Assembly: GCA_946902985.2 (NCBI GenBank)
Contig: OX336393.1
Location: forward strand, 357,474,779-357,538,778
Source: Meconema thalassinum
Taxonomy: Eukaryota; Arthropoda; Insecta; Orthoptera; Tettigoniidae
DNA: 64,000 nt
Reading direction: 5' to 3'
Shown here in pieces: positions 31,851-42,714 of this stretch. The translations under genes and the position numbers were made by a program. How positions within the stretch are numbered: the first letter of the stretch is position 1; each line of letters opens with the position of its first letter. The notes under the pieces are model-generated. The model did not search any database. It was given only the letters and a program-made list of their open reading frames with translations, and was not told where the DNA came from.

Positions 31851-32174
31851 AATAATATTAGAAAAAAATCTTATTCATTTTTCCGCGCAGTTAAGAAAAA
31901 CGCGGGTTGCCAATCGCAGGATCTTAAGAAAGTTTGTCACGAAATAAGAATAGCCTGGAAGGGAACATGGAGAGGCAATACGGGTAATGAGGGTCGTCCT
32001 TCTCAGTCATTCGTGAAGAGGAGTGAATTTTCGAAACGAAGGAAATTGCGACCTTTAATACAAAAACTAAGCAGGGAGGAGCTAGCGTTAGCCGGTCAAG
32101 TGAGTATACGCTACAAGGAAGGAGAGACACCACTGAACTTATTGAAAAAAATGCAGAATTTTCTGCCAGTTTAG
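31851..32174 (+). pseudogene. Coding-like fragment inside the Transib-like element, about 107 codons
   Basis: An open frame without ATG runs from 31851 to the TAG at 32172-32174. It contains GNEGRPSQSFVKRSEFSKRR and LSREELALAGQVSIRYKEGE, a basic motif followed by an amphipathic segment. I recall similar GRP-x-F-x-SKRRK segments near the N-termini of insect transposon proteins, but cannot name the family. It may be an exon of the parental transposase or of another nested element. Confidence 0.4.
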
Positions 32175-32439
32175 CGGCGTTAAGGAAAATCCAAATCAAG
32201 TTGAAAAATAGTATTATTTTTATTATTATTATTATTAGGCTAATAAGACAAGTTTAACCTCAATTCTTATTGTTGTTGCTGCTTATTTTAGGGGCTGCGA
32301 CATCGTGGTCGTATAGTCCCATGTATTTTGGGTGTGTCTGGGTAATTTGTGTGATAACCTGTGTTATTGTTTTTCCAGTACAGCTATTTGTTTATTTGAG
32401 ATAGGATTGGGAAGACAGTGGCCGTGGCCCGAAGTTAGC

Positions 32440-32790
32440 AACCATGTCAGCATTTGCCTGGAGTAGAAGTGGTGGAATCCACGGAAAACCACTTCCAGTA
32501 TGGTTGGGGTGGGAATCGAACCCTCCTCTTCTCAGTTTTGCCTCAGGAAGCTTAGTTTACCCCGTACCGACCATCACACCAGAAGTAAAATTTCTTGGCA
32601 GAAGTGGGAATCGAACCCGGACCTCCGGGACCACTTCCAGGATGGTTGAGGTGGGAATCGAACCCTCCTCTTCACAGTATTGCCTCAGGAGGCTTAGTTT
32701 ACCCCGTACCAACCATCACGCCAGAATTAAAATTTCTTGGCACAGCTGGGAATCGAACCTGGACCTCCGGGGCGACAGTCAAACTTAAAT
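32440..32790 (-). mobile_element. Two tandem tRNA-derived SINE fragments inside the Transib-like element
   Basis: On the minus strand two similar units of about 160 bp carry B-box-like GGTTCGATTCCCA motifs, CCAAGAAATTT and GGTAAACTAAGC sequence. This matches the SINE type at 33050-33215. The unit is repeated head-to-tail (32470-32620 and 32630-32790). Confidence 0.6.
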
Positions 32791-33049
32791 TCTTTTAAAT
32801 GAGAATAAGGAAATTGTTTTACATAATTTTGAACAGTTATTTTAAGGTTTATACACCATTTCTATATGCGAAGGTATTTTGCGCGGCCAGATACCCTAAA
32901 AGGACCACTGTGCGCCCTGAGACCGTGGATGACGTCACAGGGAGAGGTCGGCCGTGTAGTTGCTAAATGGAATATTTATTATTATTATTATTATTATTAG
33001 GTAATTATTGATTGATCGTGTACAGTCAAGACCAGCCTTATATTGTCCA

Positions 33050-33215
33050 CTTCTTGGTGTAGTGGCTGGCATTCTTGGCGGTCATTCCTGAGATTCGAAT
33101 CCCCGACTCTGCCAAGAAATTTAATTTCTGGTCTCAGGAGTGGAACGGGGTACACTCAGCATTGTGAGGCAAAACTGAAAGGAGCTGGCTTTTGATTCAG
33201 ACCGCAGCCATTCTG
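33050..33215 (+). mobile_element. tRNA-derived SINE in the left arm of B
   Basis: A box TGGTGTAGTGG and B box GATTCGAATCC are followed by GAAATTTAATTTCTGGTCTC, AGTGGAACGGGGTACACTCA and a 3' part running into (CCTAA)n. The mirror copy lies at about 62425-62595, so it predates palindrome formation or was copied between arms. Confidence 0.75.
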
Positions 33216-33221
33216 CCTAAC

Positions 33222-33560
33222 ACAACTTCACCTAACCTAACCTAACCTAATCTAACCTAACCTTACCTAACCTTACCTAACCTAACCTAACCTAACCTAA
33301 CCTAACCTAACTTCAAAGTCTGAGCAAATATGAGAGCAAATGTGAGAGCACACTTGATAAACTAAGTTATAACCTAGCCTAACCTAACCTAACCTAACCT
33401 AACCTAACTTAACCTAACCTAACCTAACTTAAAGTGTGAGCAAAAAGTGTGAGCAAAAGAGAGAGAAAAAATGTGAGAGCACAAATAATAAACTTAGTTA
33501 TAACCTAACGACACCTAACCTAACCTAACCTAACGTCACCTAACCTAACCTAACATAACA
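33222..33560. repeat. (CCTAA)n telomere-type arrays, left arm of B
   Basis: Three runs of CCTAA units (33225-33310, 33370-33430, 33505-33565) alternate with GAGCAAATATGAGAGCA-type sequence. It is the insect telomere motif read from the C-rich strand, here internal. Confidence 0.85.
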
Positions 33561-33574
33561 TAACCTAACTTCAA

Positions 33575-33805
33575 AGTGGGAACAAATATGGGAGCAAAAA
33601 GTAAGAGCAAAAAGTGGGAAAAAAAAGGGAGAGCAAAAAGTGGGAGCAAAAACGTGGAGCAAAAAGTGGAAGCTAAAAAGTGGGAGCAAAAAGAGGGAGC
33701 AAAAAAGTGGGAGCAAAAAAAGTGGGGAGCAAAAAGTGGGAGCAAAAAAGTGGGAGCAAAAAGTGGGAGCAAAAAAGTGGGAACAAAAAAGTAAGAGCAA
33801 ATGGG
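33575..33805. repeat. AGTGGGAGCAAAA minisatellite, left arm of B
   Basis: About 17 units of 11-13 bp. The unit is close to the AGTGGTAGCAAA array in element A. Long open frames across it are repeat artefacts. Confidence 0.85.
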
Positions 33806-34333
33806 AGAGCACAAGTAATATACTTAGTTATAACCTAACCCACAGAAACCTCATTTAAAGATTTTATATTTTACATTTTAACATTTTACATTTTCACATT
33901 TTAGATTTTTGATTTTTCATTTCACATTTTTTAGATTTTATATTTTACATTTTTGATTTTTTTGTATTTTAGATTTTAGATTTATTTTAGATTTTACATT
34001 TTAAATAAAGATTTTTTATTTTAGATTTTTAATTTTCCGAAAAGAGTAAACTACAAGGTCACATACCTAACCTCACCAAACCTAACTTTACCAAACCTAA
34101 CTTAAGCTAATCCAAAGGCTAATGCACATACACAAAGTATATAAGGGCACATGCAACTATCCTTATGCTAGTCTTACAGGCTACTGTACAACATGATCAC
34201 TACCCCAACCGGGTATTTTTTTTTTCATTTTTTGTTTACACATTTGTCAATTTTCCAATTTCCCATTTTCAGTTTTTTATGTCAGTTTTCAGTTTTTCAA
34301 TTTCATAATATGGAAACATGGATTTTGCATTTT

Positions 34334-37300
34334 TTTTTATTTGCGAATTGACCACTTCGGATCACGCTACAATTTCATTTTTTCTTTGCCTGAAGTTTCC
34401 TCTTCCTCCTGTACTCCTTCATATGGGCGCTATGCTGTTTCTTCTGCTCATCCGTCCAGGCTCTTCCCTTCTGTGTGGTTCTTGTGACGTGAAACCTTTC
34501 CAAATTTTGAATTATGTACCGAAATGTTTCCCTGTTTGACATCTGAACTTCCTGGATGTTGGAATTTTCGAGATCTTTTCGAACCTCTTTAATCCATGTC
34601 GTTGTTGTCTTCTTGTTCCACAGGTAGTCGAATAACTGTTTGGTTTGTCTAGTTTTGTCCATTCTGTACAAGTGTCCGAGAAACGATAACCTCCTCTTCT
34701 TCATGGTCTCTGAGATTCTCTCCACATTTTTATAGAATTCATTGTTGCTCCGAAGTTTCCAGCCGGTTTCAGTCTGGACTGGGCCCATGATTTTCCGTAA
34801 TATTCTTCTTTCTAGGATCTCTAGCTTCTCCAACTTGTAATTCATCGAGAGGCATTCGCTGGAATACAGGCATTCTGTTTTTACTACCGTGTTGTAATGT
34901 TTTAGTTTGGCATTCCATGAGATGCACTTCTTGTTTTAGATGTTTTTAGTTAGCCCATAAGCTCTTTCCATTTTTGAGATACGATCTTCTACAGCAGCTT
35001 TCTCTAGGCCGTTCTCTTGTATGGTTTCACCGAGGTATTTGAACTTTTTCACCCTCTGAATCCGTCCAATCTCTGTTTCAAGGAATTGTGGTCCATGCTT
35101 GTCATTCATCATGAACTTGGTCTTCTCTTTCGAGATCCTAAGTCCTGTCTTGCTAGCGATCTTTTCTAAGAGGTTGATCTGTATTTCCGCTTCTTCTAGG
35201 TTTTCTGAAAGTATTGCAAAATCATCAGCGAAAGCCAAGCAATTGACTTTGATTCCTCCCGATTTTCGTCCTAGGCAGATCGGGGCTATCTCTTGATTTT
35301 CAAGTTCGGAATTCCAAATTCTCACAATCCTCTCGAGGACACGGTTGAATAGTAATGGTGATAATCCATCACCCTGTCGCACACCTGTCTTGATTTCAAA
35401 TGACTGAGACAATTCTCCCTTGAACTTCACCTTAGAAGTTGTGGTTGTTAAGGTTTCTCTGATAATATTGGCCAGTTTGGTTTTGACTCCAAATTCTCTA
35501 ATGATCTTATCTAGGGTCCCTCTGTCCACCGAGTCGAAGGCTTTTTTGAAGTCAATGAATGAAACCACTATACTTTTGCCGTTCAGCGCTCTGTGGCGAA
35601 TTATTGACTTCAAATTTAGGATTTGTTCGGCACAGGAGCGGCCTTTACGGAACCAACCTTGGTATTCTCCAAGTTGCTTATCTAGGATTCTTTCTATTCT
35701 ATTCAGAAGTATCCTTGAGAGGATTTTGTGTGTGACTGGGAGTAGCGACACGCCTTTGTAGTTGTTAACATCTTGTTTGTTCCCTTTCTTATGGAGTGGG
35801 TGGATCAGCGCTGTTTTCCATTCGTCTGGTAGCTTTTCCGTCTCCCATATTTGTTGGAAGATATGGTGCAGGTCGTCTAGGATTTCCGGTTCTGCCCACT
35901 TCAACATTTCTGCTGATATGGAGTCTTCCCCGCTTGCCTTGTTGTTCTTGAGACTTTTCAGGGCTTCCTTTATTTCTTCTTTTGTTGGTGGCATACCATC
36001 TTCTGAGTTTATAGGATGAGTCTGAAATTCTAGTTTGTTGGTTGGAGGCGGGCAGTTGAGGAGTTTCTCAAAGTATCTGGCTAATATATTGCAGTTTTCT
36101 TGATTGTTCAGTCCAATTTTTCCTTCTTCGTTTTTGAAACTTATACTTGGAATTTGGTATCCTCTAAGCTTGTCCTTGAAGGTTTGGAAAAAAAACTCTG
36201 GTGTTATTCTTAGTGAAGTCGTCCTGGAGGTTTTGTTACTTTACATTCTCAAACGATCGTTTGGTCCTGCGGAATACCCCTGATGTTTCTTTCCATTGGG
36301 TTCTGAATTGTTCCAAATGTTCCGTATCTCTTGAACATTTCCATTTTCTCCATGTGTCGGATCTCTTTTCAAGTGCTTTCTCACATTCTTCATTCCACCA
36401 GATTGTACGTTTCCTCTTTGCCAGTCCGAATGTTTTCTTAGCGGCTTCATTGATCTATGTACAAAGTTGTTGCCAGGTCTTTGTTCTAGAAGAACGGATT
36501 TCTTCTCTGAAGTTATTTACAATATCTCCATTGATGTTCATTCGATTGGTGTTGTATTTTTTCAACTTAAGTGGATCCTTCTTTTGATTCGGTGGAAGAA
36601 AACGTATTTTAACTTTGGAGAGATAGTGATCAGAGTCAAATTTACCATTTCTAATCACTTTAACATTCATCACCTCCCTAGTATTTGTCCTTGATATTGC
36701 TACATGGTCTAATTGGAATTCTCCTAGGTTGGGATTTGGAGATACCCATGTCTTTGCTTTTCTTGGGAGTTTCCGAAAATGAGTCGACATGAGATTCAAC
36801 TGGAAGATTTTGCAGAGTCCAAGGAGCCGTTCGCCATTCTTGTTTGTCCTCCTGTGTGCTGGATAGTCTCTTACTAAATCTCTGTATTTTCTTTCTGTAC
36901 CTATTTGTGCGTTGAAGTCTCCCAGAAGGATTTTTACATGGTTCACAGGTATCCGAGCGATTTCTGTTTCTAAGCTGTCCCAGAAGTCATCGAATTTCTG
37001 TGGGTTCTTCTTGTTGTCTTCGTTGATAGGAGCATGGCAATTAATGAGAGTATAATTCCTGTTTTTGCACTTGATTGTCAATAGGGATAATCTCTCAGAT
37101 TTAGATGAGAAGTCTGTGACACTATCTACTATGGTTTCGTTTATGTAGAAGGCAGTCCCAAGGAGAGGGGTGTTAGCCATTATCTTTATTGCTGGCTTTC
37201 CTTTGAATACTCTGTAGTGCTTTGTATCCATGATGTGGTCATCTAGGAATCTAGTCCCTTGTACAGCAAAAATCTGGATTTGTTGGTCGTCCAGGAGCTT

Positions 37301-37749
37301 TTCCAATTCTTTCTGTTTTCCGACTCGCAGGAGTGAGTTGCCGTTAATTGTCCCGGTGAAGTATTTCCTCTTGAATTTCAATTTGGAAGGTGTTTCAAGA
37401 CGCTCCGGCTCTTCTTGTATGCAGGTGGTGGGACTCCCCAGAATCCTAGGTCCCGATGCATTGCCTACTGCAATGGTGGATTTCTCTTTCAAGTTACCAC
37501 CTGGGGTAGTGCTCTCATTTAGCGACATTTCCATTTTGCATATGAAATTGTGTTGTGTAGGTGTAGGAAATAAAATTCCGAAATAAGATCGGATTGTTAG
37601 TCCGAAATGATTGGTTTTTCGTGGTTTACTCCACTAGGTTCTTCCGCTCTCTCTGCCGTTGGGAACTGAAATTCTTCATCCGCCTTTGAGACCGTTAACC
37701 ATGTTTCTCCCTCCTCCTTTCTCAACCGGGCTTGGGACCGGCTAGGCGG
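34334..37749 (-). mobile_element. Near-complete LINE (APE endonuclease plus RT) inserted in the left arm of B
   Basis: The insertion is bounded by an 11-bp duplication TTTTGCATTTT (34323-34333 and 37750-37760) and ends in a poly-A run on the minus strand. The duplication lies in the AT-rich array of element B, and the right arm lacks the LINE. It is 3.4 kb, with a single broken reading frame for endonuclease then RT. Confidence 0.85.
34375..37534 (-). pseudogene. LINE polyprotein: endonuclease and reverse transcriptase, frameshifted
   Basis: From 37534 the first 359 codons encode an APE-type endonuclease (IFAVQGTRF, LGDFNAQIGTE, QLDHVAISR, DSDHYLSKVKI), stopped by TAG near 36455. Several frames bridge to the RT at 35994-34936: LKNNKASGEDSISAEML, FIDFKKAFDSVDR, GVRQGDGLSPLLF and the catalytic LAFADDFAIL. 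The last 156 codons (34845-34375) hold the C-terminal part (RRILRKIMGPVQ). It is dead through at least one nonsense codon and several frameshifts. The clade is unresolved; EN-RT order and length suit RTE- or I-like LINEs. Confidence 0.8.
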
Positions 37750-37760
37750 TTTTGCATTTT

Positions 37761-38287
37761 GTTGTTTACACATTTGTAAATTTTCCAATTTCCCATTTTC
37801 AGTTTTTTTAAATGTTTCCTTTATGTTTTTCAATTTCATAATATGGAAACATGGATTTTGCATTTTGTTGTTTACACATTTATCAATTTACCAAATTCCC
37901 ATTTACAGTTTTTAAAATTTCAGTTTAATGTTTATTTCTATTTTGTCAATATGGAAACATGGATATTCCAATTTGTGTTTTACATGTTCATTGTGCATTA
38001 GGAGTGGAGAGAGGTGGCTAGCAATTAGAAATGTGCAAGCAGTGTCCATACAATATTTTGTATTTTAAATACATGTACACTATTTACACATAATACATTT
38101 TTATATATATTCTTTTTTGTTATAAATTGTACAGTTGTTTTTATTTTGTTTCCTATTTTATTTATTTTTGATTATGAATATCATTTTTAAAATTTTTTGT
38201 AGTGCTATTATTTTATTTCCTTAATTGTTTTGTTTGATGTATTTGCTAGTTGCAGGTTGAAGATTTTGATATTCATAACTTAACTCT
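37761..38287. repeat. AT-rich tandem array and 3' flank of the polymerase gene, left arm of B
   Basis: 37761-37990 contains units with CATTTTGTTGTTTACACATT, TTTCCCATTTTCAG and ATATGGAAACATGGAT, continuing 34200-34322 across the LINE. 37990-38287 is the downstream region of the polymerase, matching 60547-61195 apart from the SINE inserted there. Confidence 0.75.
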
Positions 38288-38727
38288 TTAAGCATGGTTA
38301 ATGATTGAGTAATGACCATAGGCATATGTACCTATACCATCAGCATCAATCACTCTTTTATCATTACCAGGACACAAAGCAATTTTGTTTAGTCTTATAT
38401 ATGATATGTCACGTTGTTTAGAAACGATAATGTTCATTGGTATTATTTTTACATTGTTTTTCATGACACAATCCTTATAATTTTGAAAGCATATACAATT
38501 TTTGACAACACCTCTGTTAATACCTTTAATCTTATTTATTTCTTTACCATTTATGTCTAAAACGTACATTTTAGCTCTAAGTCCAACAAATGTTTTTTTT
38601 AATTTGTCCACAAGCCTCGTCTTTAAATTTCCCCAACGTTTTCTTGTTTGATGTAGAGTAACATATGTGATTAGTAGGATAATCTGATGTGTCCAGGTAT
38701 TCTAGGAAATCCAACTTGTCTTGATAT

Positions 38728-41700
38728 TGTGACCATTTAGATGAGGGCCACTGATTGTTTTTCTTTGATTAACCAACTGTTTGAAGAAGGCGCGGAGCTG
38801 AGGTATTTCCTTTCATCAAGATGACACTAGATGGGGAGAGCTTCGATATGAGAGACCTCATATGGTATATTTACGAGTTTTAATGTGAAAAGGTTGAACC
38901 ACCAAAACATCGGGGGAACGTGCAGTACTCATTACTGGGAAAAATACCGAAGAGATCAAGAGAATCCGTCGTTTGGATCCGAAGATATGGGAGATGAAGA
39001 ATCCAAGGCGCAAAGATTATGTTTTGCATCGGAGTGGCTGACGGAAGTTAGGCTGCACGCAACATGTGAGGAGGTGAGGCATTACTGTATGACGGCTAAC
39101 ACCGTACGCACAGGGTCTGTATGCTTGGCAAATTTGTGTTTGAAGATACCAGTCTAAAAGAGTTGGAAGGCAATCAGCGAATATGATGTGGGCCTTAAAA
39201 TCCATATATCATAAATAGGCCAGGTGGGCAAGCCATTGCTTTGGAGTGTGCAAAGCTTTGGGGAATTCCTTACTCATCTAGAGAATCTAGCCTAGAAACT
39301 AGAAATGGTACTAGCATGCTACGTAAACCACTCTTAAGATTGTCAGTGTATCGATTCAGACATTAAGGCCATAAGCAAACGCAGTACGCAAGGATCGAAC
39401 CAACAGTTATGGTTGAAAAATGATTTCGGACCCGGTGTAGATATTCTAGAACGGGAAGTGAACCAGTCGAGGTAGGAAGTTTTTCTGTGGCACAAAGCTG
39501 CAAGTGTTCGATTGGGACTCGAATATTTATAACATTATGTTGCCAGACATGCATCATAGTTGTTTGAAAATGATAGATTGGACCGTCATCATGAATTACT
39601 AAAAGAACATGAGGTGAGATGTCATGGGATTTTTGGGATTATCTTAGGGAATAATGGAGTGTAGGTGAGGTGTGACGCGGGACATCTGTTCACTTGAAAG
39701 AATGTTTGCCAGCCGGCATACATGGACTCTACGTCAGAAGGATTCTTCCTACAAGATCTTCACGATGTAGGCCAACCTTATTATTAAGTAGCTAATGTAT
39801 TGCATTCTCAATTTCGACTATACTGTCTGTTAAGTAGGTTTCTGCGTCTGGATATTTATTTCAAGATATTATAGTACATTTGAAGATTTATTAGCCAATT
39901 TATTTCGAATGGATCTCTTTGATGGAAATGCAGTGCGTTTGGGATTTCAGCCTAATATGCTTCGATATAGCAGTAGACTATTGTGTGGAAGATATTTTAC
40001 ACCATTCCACGCCTAAACGTTATGTTAGGGAACTTTGAAATAATATTTGGATTTGTTCAAAATTAAATGGTTTATAATTAAATTAATTTGTTTATAATAT
40101 TTTCTCGTCTTTGTTAGTAGTTCTTCTTTAGAATATGTTGATAGATGAGGAATGTGGATAGCCACATTACGTTTAAATATTATTCCTTGGGAATAATAGT
40201 TCGAAATTTTTCTGTGAATTTATAAATTTTTATATTTGAATTTAAAATAAATGTAAAATATATTCGTTGTAAATGAAGTTGAGATATGATATCGGAAGGC
40301 TGTATGACTGATAGTCAAGCCATAATGATAATAATAATAATATGTAAATGATTATATTGCTTGGAACGTTTTCCAATAATAATAATAATAATAATTCCTG
40401 GTAATAATAGCGGTTAATAATTGGAGGAATAATGGATCGCAGTTGATAATATGGAGTTGATTTTGAATAGAGGAACATGCCGAAAGCGTGATCTTTGATA
40501 CTGGGAGCGGAAGGTCATTCATATACGAATTTTGTATAAAATGAGGAACTATGTTATGCGACAGTTTAACAAGAGTGTGTTGGGGATGACATTAACAGTT
40601 TATTACACTTATGCGAAAGGCCGAGATATTTAAATTTTGTGAGGGAGAGCATGATCGCATGTGTTGGTTGCTTAGAAGCCATTGAACCCAGCCTGCGTAG
40701 CTGAGGGGTCATTATAAAAATAAGAATATAATGGTCAAATTTTAAGTGAAAATAAAATATGAATTAATAAAGGATGTTTATAAAGTTGAGATTTGAGGGT
40801 CAAATATTTGCTCCATGCTCAAGTATGATTAAAAATGAGGACAATATAGTCGCTCATATGGGAAGCTAGTGGCCTATCGTCTGTGAAATTCTCCATTCCT
40901 AGACTGTTGTATAGTCACCCACATGGTGAAGTCATTTATATATGAATAAGTTGATGTCTCATCCTAGTTTTTGCTGAAGGCCTTACCGAGTCCTATTTAA
41001 CGTATTGACAGTATGAAAGGCATTTTGTCTAGAGATTGGATGATGTATTAAAAATTTTAAGCTGATAGCTGATTGAATTTGTGGATCCATTAAACTTCAT
41101 AAAATACCAGTGTGGATTATTCTAAATAATAATTTTTTACAATCAATTAAATTAAAAGGATTAACATAAATAAATTGAATTATATGAATATTATCAAAGA
41201 AATTAAATCGAAGCAATTAAATCAGAGGATTTAAATTATATGTGAAATGGTGAATAAAGTTTATTTATGGTGACATTGTGCAAAAATTTTGGAAGTTCAG
41301 TCAAAGTTTAAGTTTGATAAATGGATGGTCATGGGGTTTATGATTTTGATTTCACATCGTTTTGGGAATGTGACTTCCCTGAAATGAGTTTAAGACGTGT
41401 GAAATTCCCCGCAGAGGTTGAAACAATTCTGGAAAATTTGATTCAAGTGATATTTTGTAAATATTAAAATCATGGTGTCAGGATGGACTGATATTTTCCT
41501 GCACATCAGTGATAACTGTACAGTTTAAATAATTAATTGAAACAGATGCTGAGTTGGACTAATGATTTTCTCAGACATGAAGTTAATATTTTGAAAATAG
41601 TGAATTTACTTTTGGTTAGAGGCTGGAAATACTTCATTTTATGCATTCTAAAATTTGTATGTAGATAAGGGGCCCAGGGGGAGCGCAGGATGTCTTTATT

Positions 41701-41989
41701 TTTCTGGACTGGAATTTTTGATTTCTCCCTGGGGGATCATTGTATTCTAATAGGAACAGCAGACAGTTAAATTAAACTGAGGTGTTTTAAGAAGTTGGTG
41801 TTATTCGCAAATTATTTGCACTGCCTTCCATCCTTTATGGAGTGTGAATTTCATTATCCGTCCGGCTGATTTTTGATTTAAATTTTGTTGACTATACTCA
41901 GTTTGACCCCAAAATTTTTCGAGTCTCATGCTCAGCGGATGTTGAAATTCATGATCGTGTGCACGTGAGACTTCGGTCAAACGGTCACA
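38728..41989. mobile_element. 3.26 kb insertion with TGTGACC ends and a 4-bp duplication
   Basis: ATAT flanks both sides (38724-38727 and 41990-41993). The right-arm polymerase shows the empty site with one ATAT. The ends TGTGACCATTT and AAACGGTCACA form a short imperfect inverted repeat starting TGT and ending ACA. The interior is AT-rich with stops throughout; no transposase, RT or gag was found. It could be a very long solo LTR (TG...CA, 4-bp duplication) or a non-autonomous DNA transposon. Confidence 0.7.
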
Positions 41990-42139
41990 ATATACATCTG
42001 GGGTATAAACCACATAAATGAACGAGTCGGTATCCATATACATGAGTTTAAGATTGTTCATTCCATAATAGGGTAGCAGGACATCATAGTGGTGGGAATA
42101 CATTAGATTTTAGAAATATCCAGTATACACATTCCAATA

Positions 42140-42714
42140 TACGAGGCACGTCCAGAAAGTAAGCTCCGTTTGGTAATAAAATTAAATTGTGTACAGATAC
42201 AGAAAAAATATTTATTGCACAACATTCTACACCTCTTAAACTACTTTTCCACATAACTGCCGAACTTTTGCAGGCATTTCTCATAGCGTGGCACGAGTTT
42301 TGGATACCTTCTTCATAGAAATTTGCCGCCGACCCGTAAACGAGAGTGAAGACTCCCCTGTAAGATATCCTACTGTTAGGCAACTACTGTTAGGCAAATT
42401 GCGTGCTTTCCAGGAGAACTCCTAAACATACGCAGTTCTCCTGGAAAGCACGCAATTTGCTTAACAGTAGTTGCCAAACAGTAGGATATCTTACAGGGGA
42501 GTCTTCACTCTCGTTTACGGGTCGGCGGCAAATTTCTATGAAGAAGGTATCCAAAACTCGTGCCACGCTATGAGAAATGCCTGCAAAAGTTCGGCAGTTA
42601 TGTGGAAAAGTAGTTTAAGAGGTGTAGAATGTTGTGCAATAATTATTTTTTCTGTATCTGTACACAATTTAATTTTATTACCAAACGGAGCTTACTTTCT
42701 GGACGTGCCTCGTA
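42140..42714. mobile_element. Mariner-like foldback element in the polymerase gene
   Basis: Two inverted arms of about 280 bp, each starting ACGAGGCACGTCCAGAAAGT, meet at a 13-bp loop near 42421-42433. The element is flanked by TA. Each arm keeps the last part of a mariner-family transposase gene (AANFYEEGIQ, then a one-base frameshift), so two 3' ends of the transposon are joined head to head and the 5' end is missing. The right-arm polymerase lacks it. Confidence 0.8.

Larger units (their letters stand above)
31189..32912. mobile_element. Transib-like element inserted in the left arm of B
   Basis: The ends are CACAGTGGTCCTTTT and its inverted copy AAAAGGACCACTGTG, flanked by CGCTC (31184-31188) and CGCCC (32913-32917). 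The right arm shows the unoccupied site with a single CGCCC. Transib transposons have 5-bp GC-rich duplications and ends starting CACWRTG, like the V(D)J recombination heptamer CACAGTG. The 1.72 kb interior has no complete transposase, only a short coding-like frame, an (ATT)n run and SINE pieces, so it is non-autonomous. Confidence 0.7.

Noticed and set aside
33540..33858. Lys/Ser/Gly-rich and Cys/Phe-rich small proteins (also 62041-62334)
   Set aside because: Translations of the AGTGGGAGCAAA minisatellite.
41801..42103. A distinct polymerase C-terminus (100 codons) after motif C in the left arm
   Set aside because: After PDVYCD the frame reads into the 3.26 kb TGTGACC insertion. The genuine C-terminus continues at 38723-38288.
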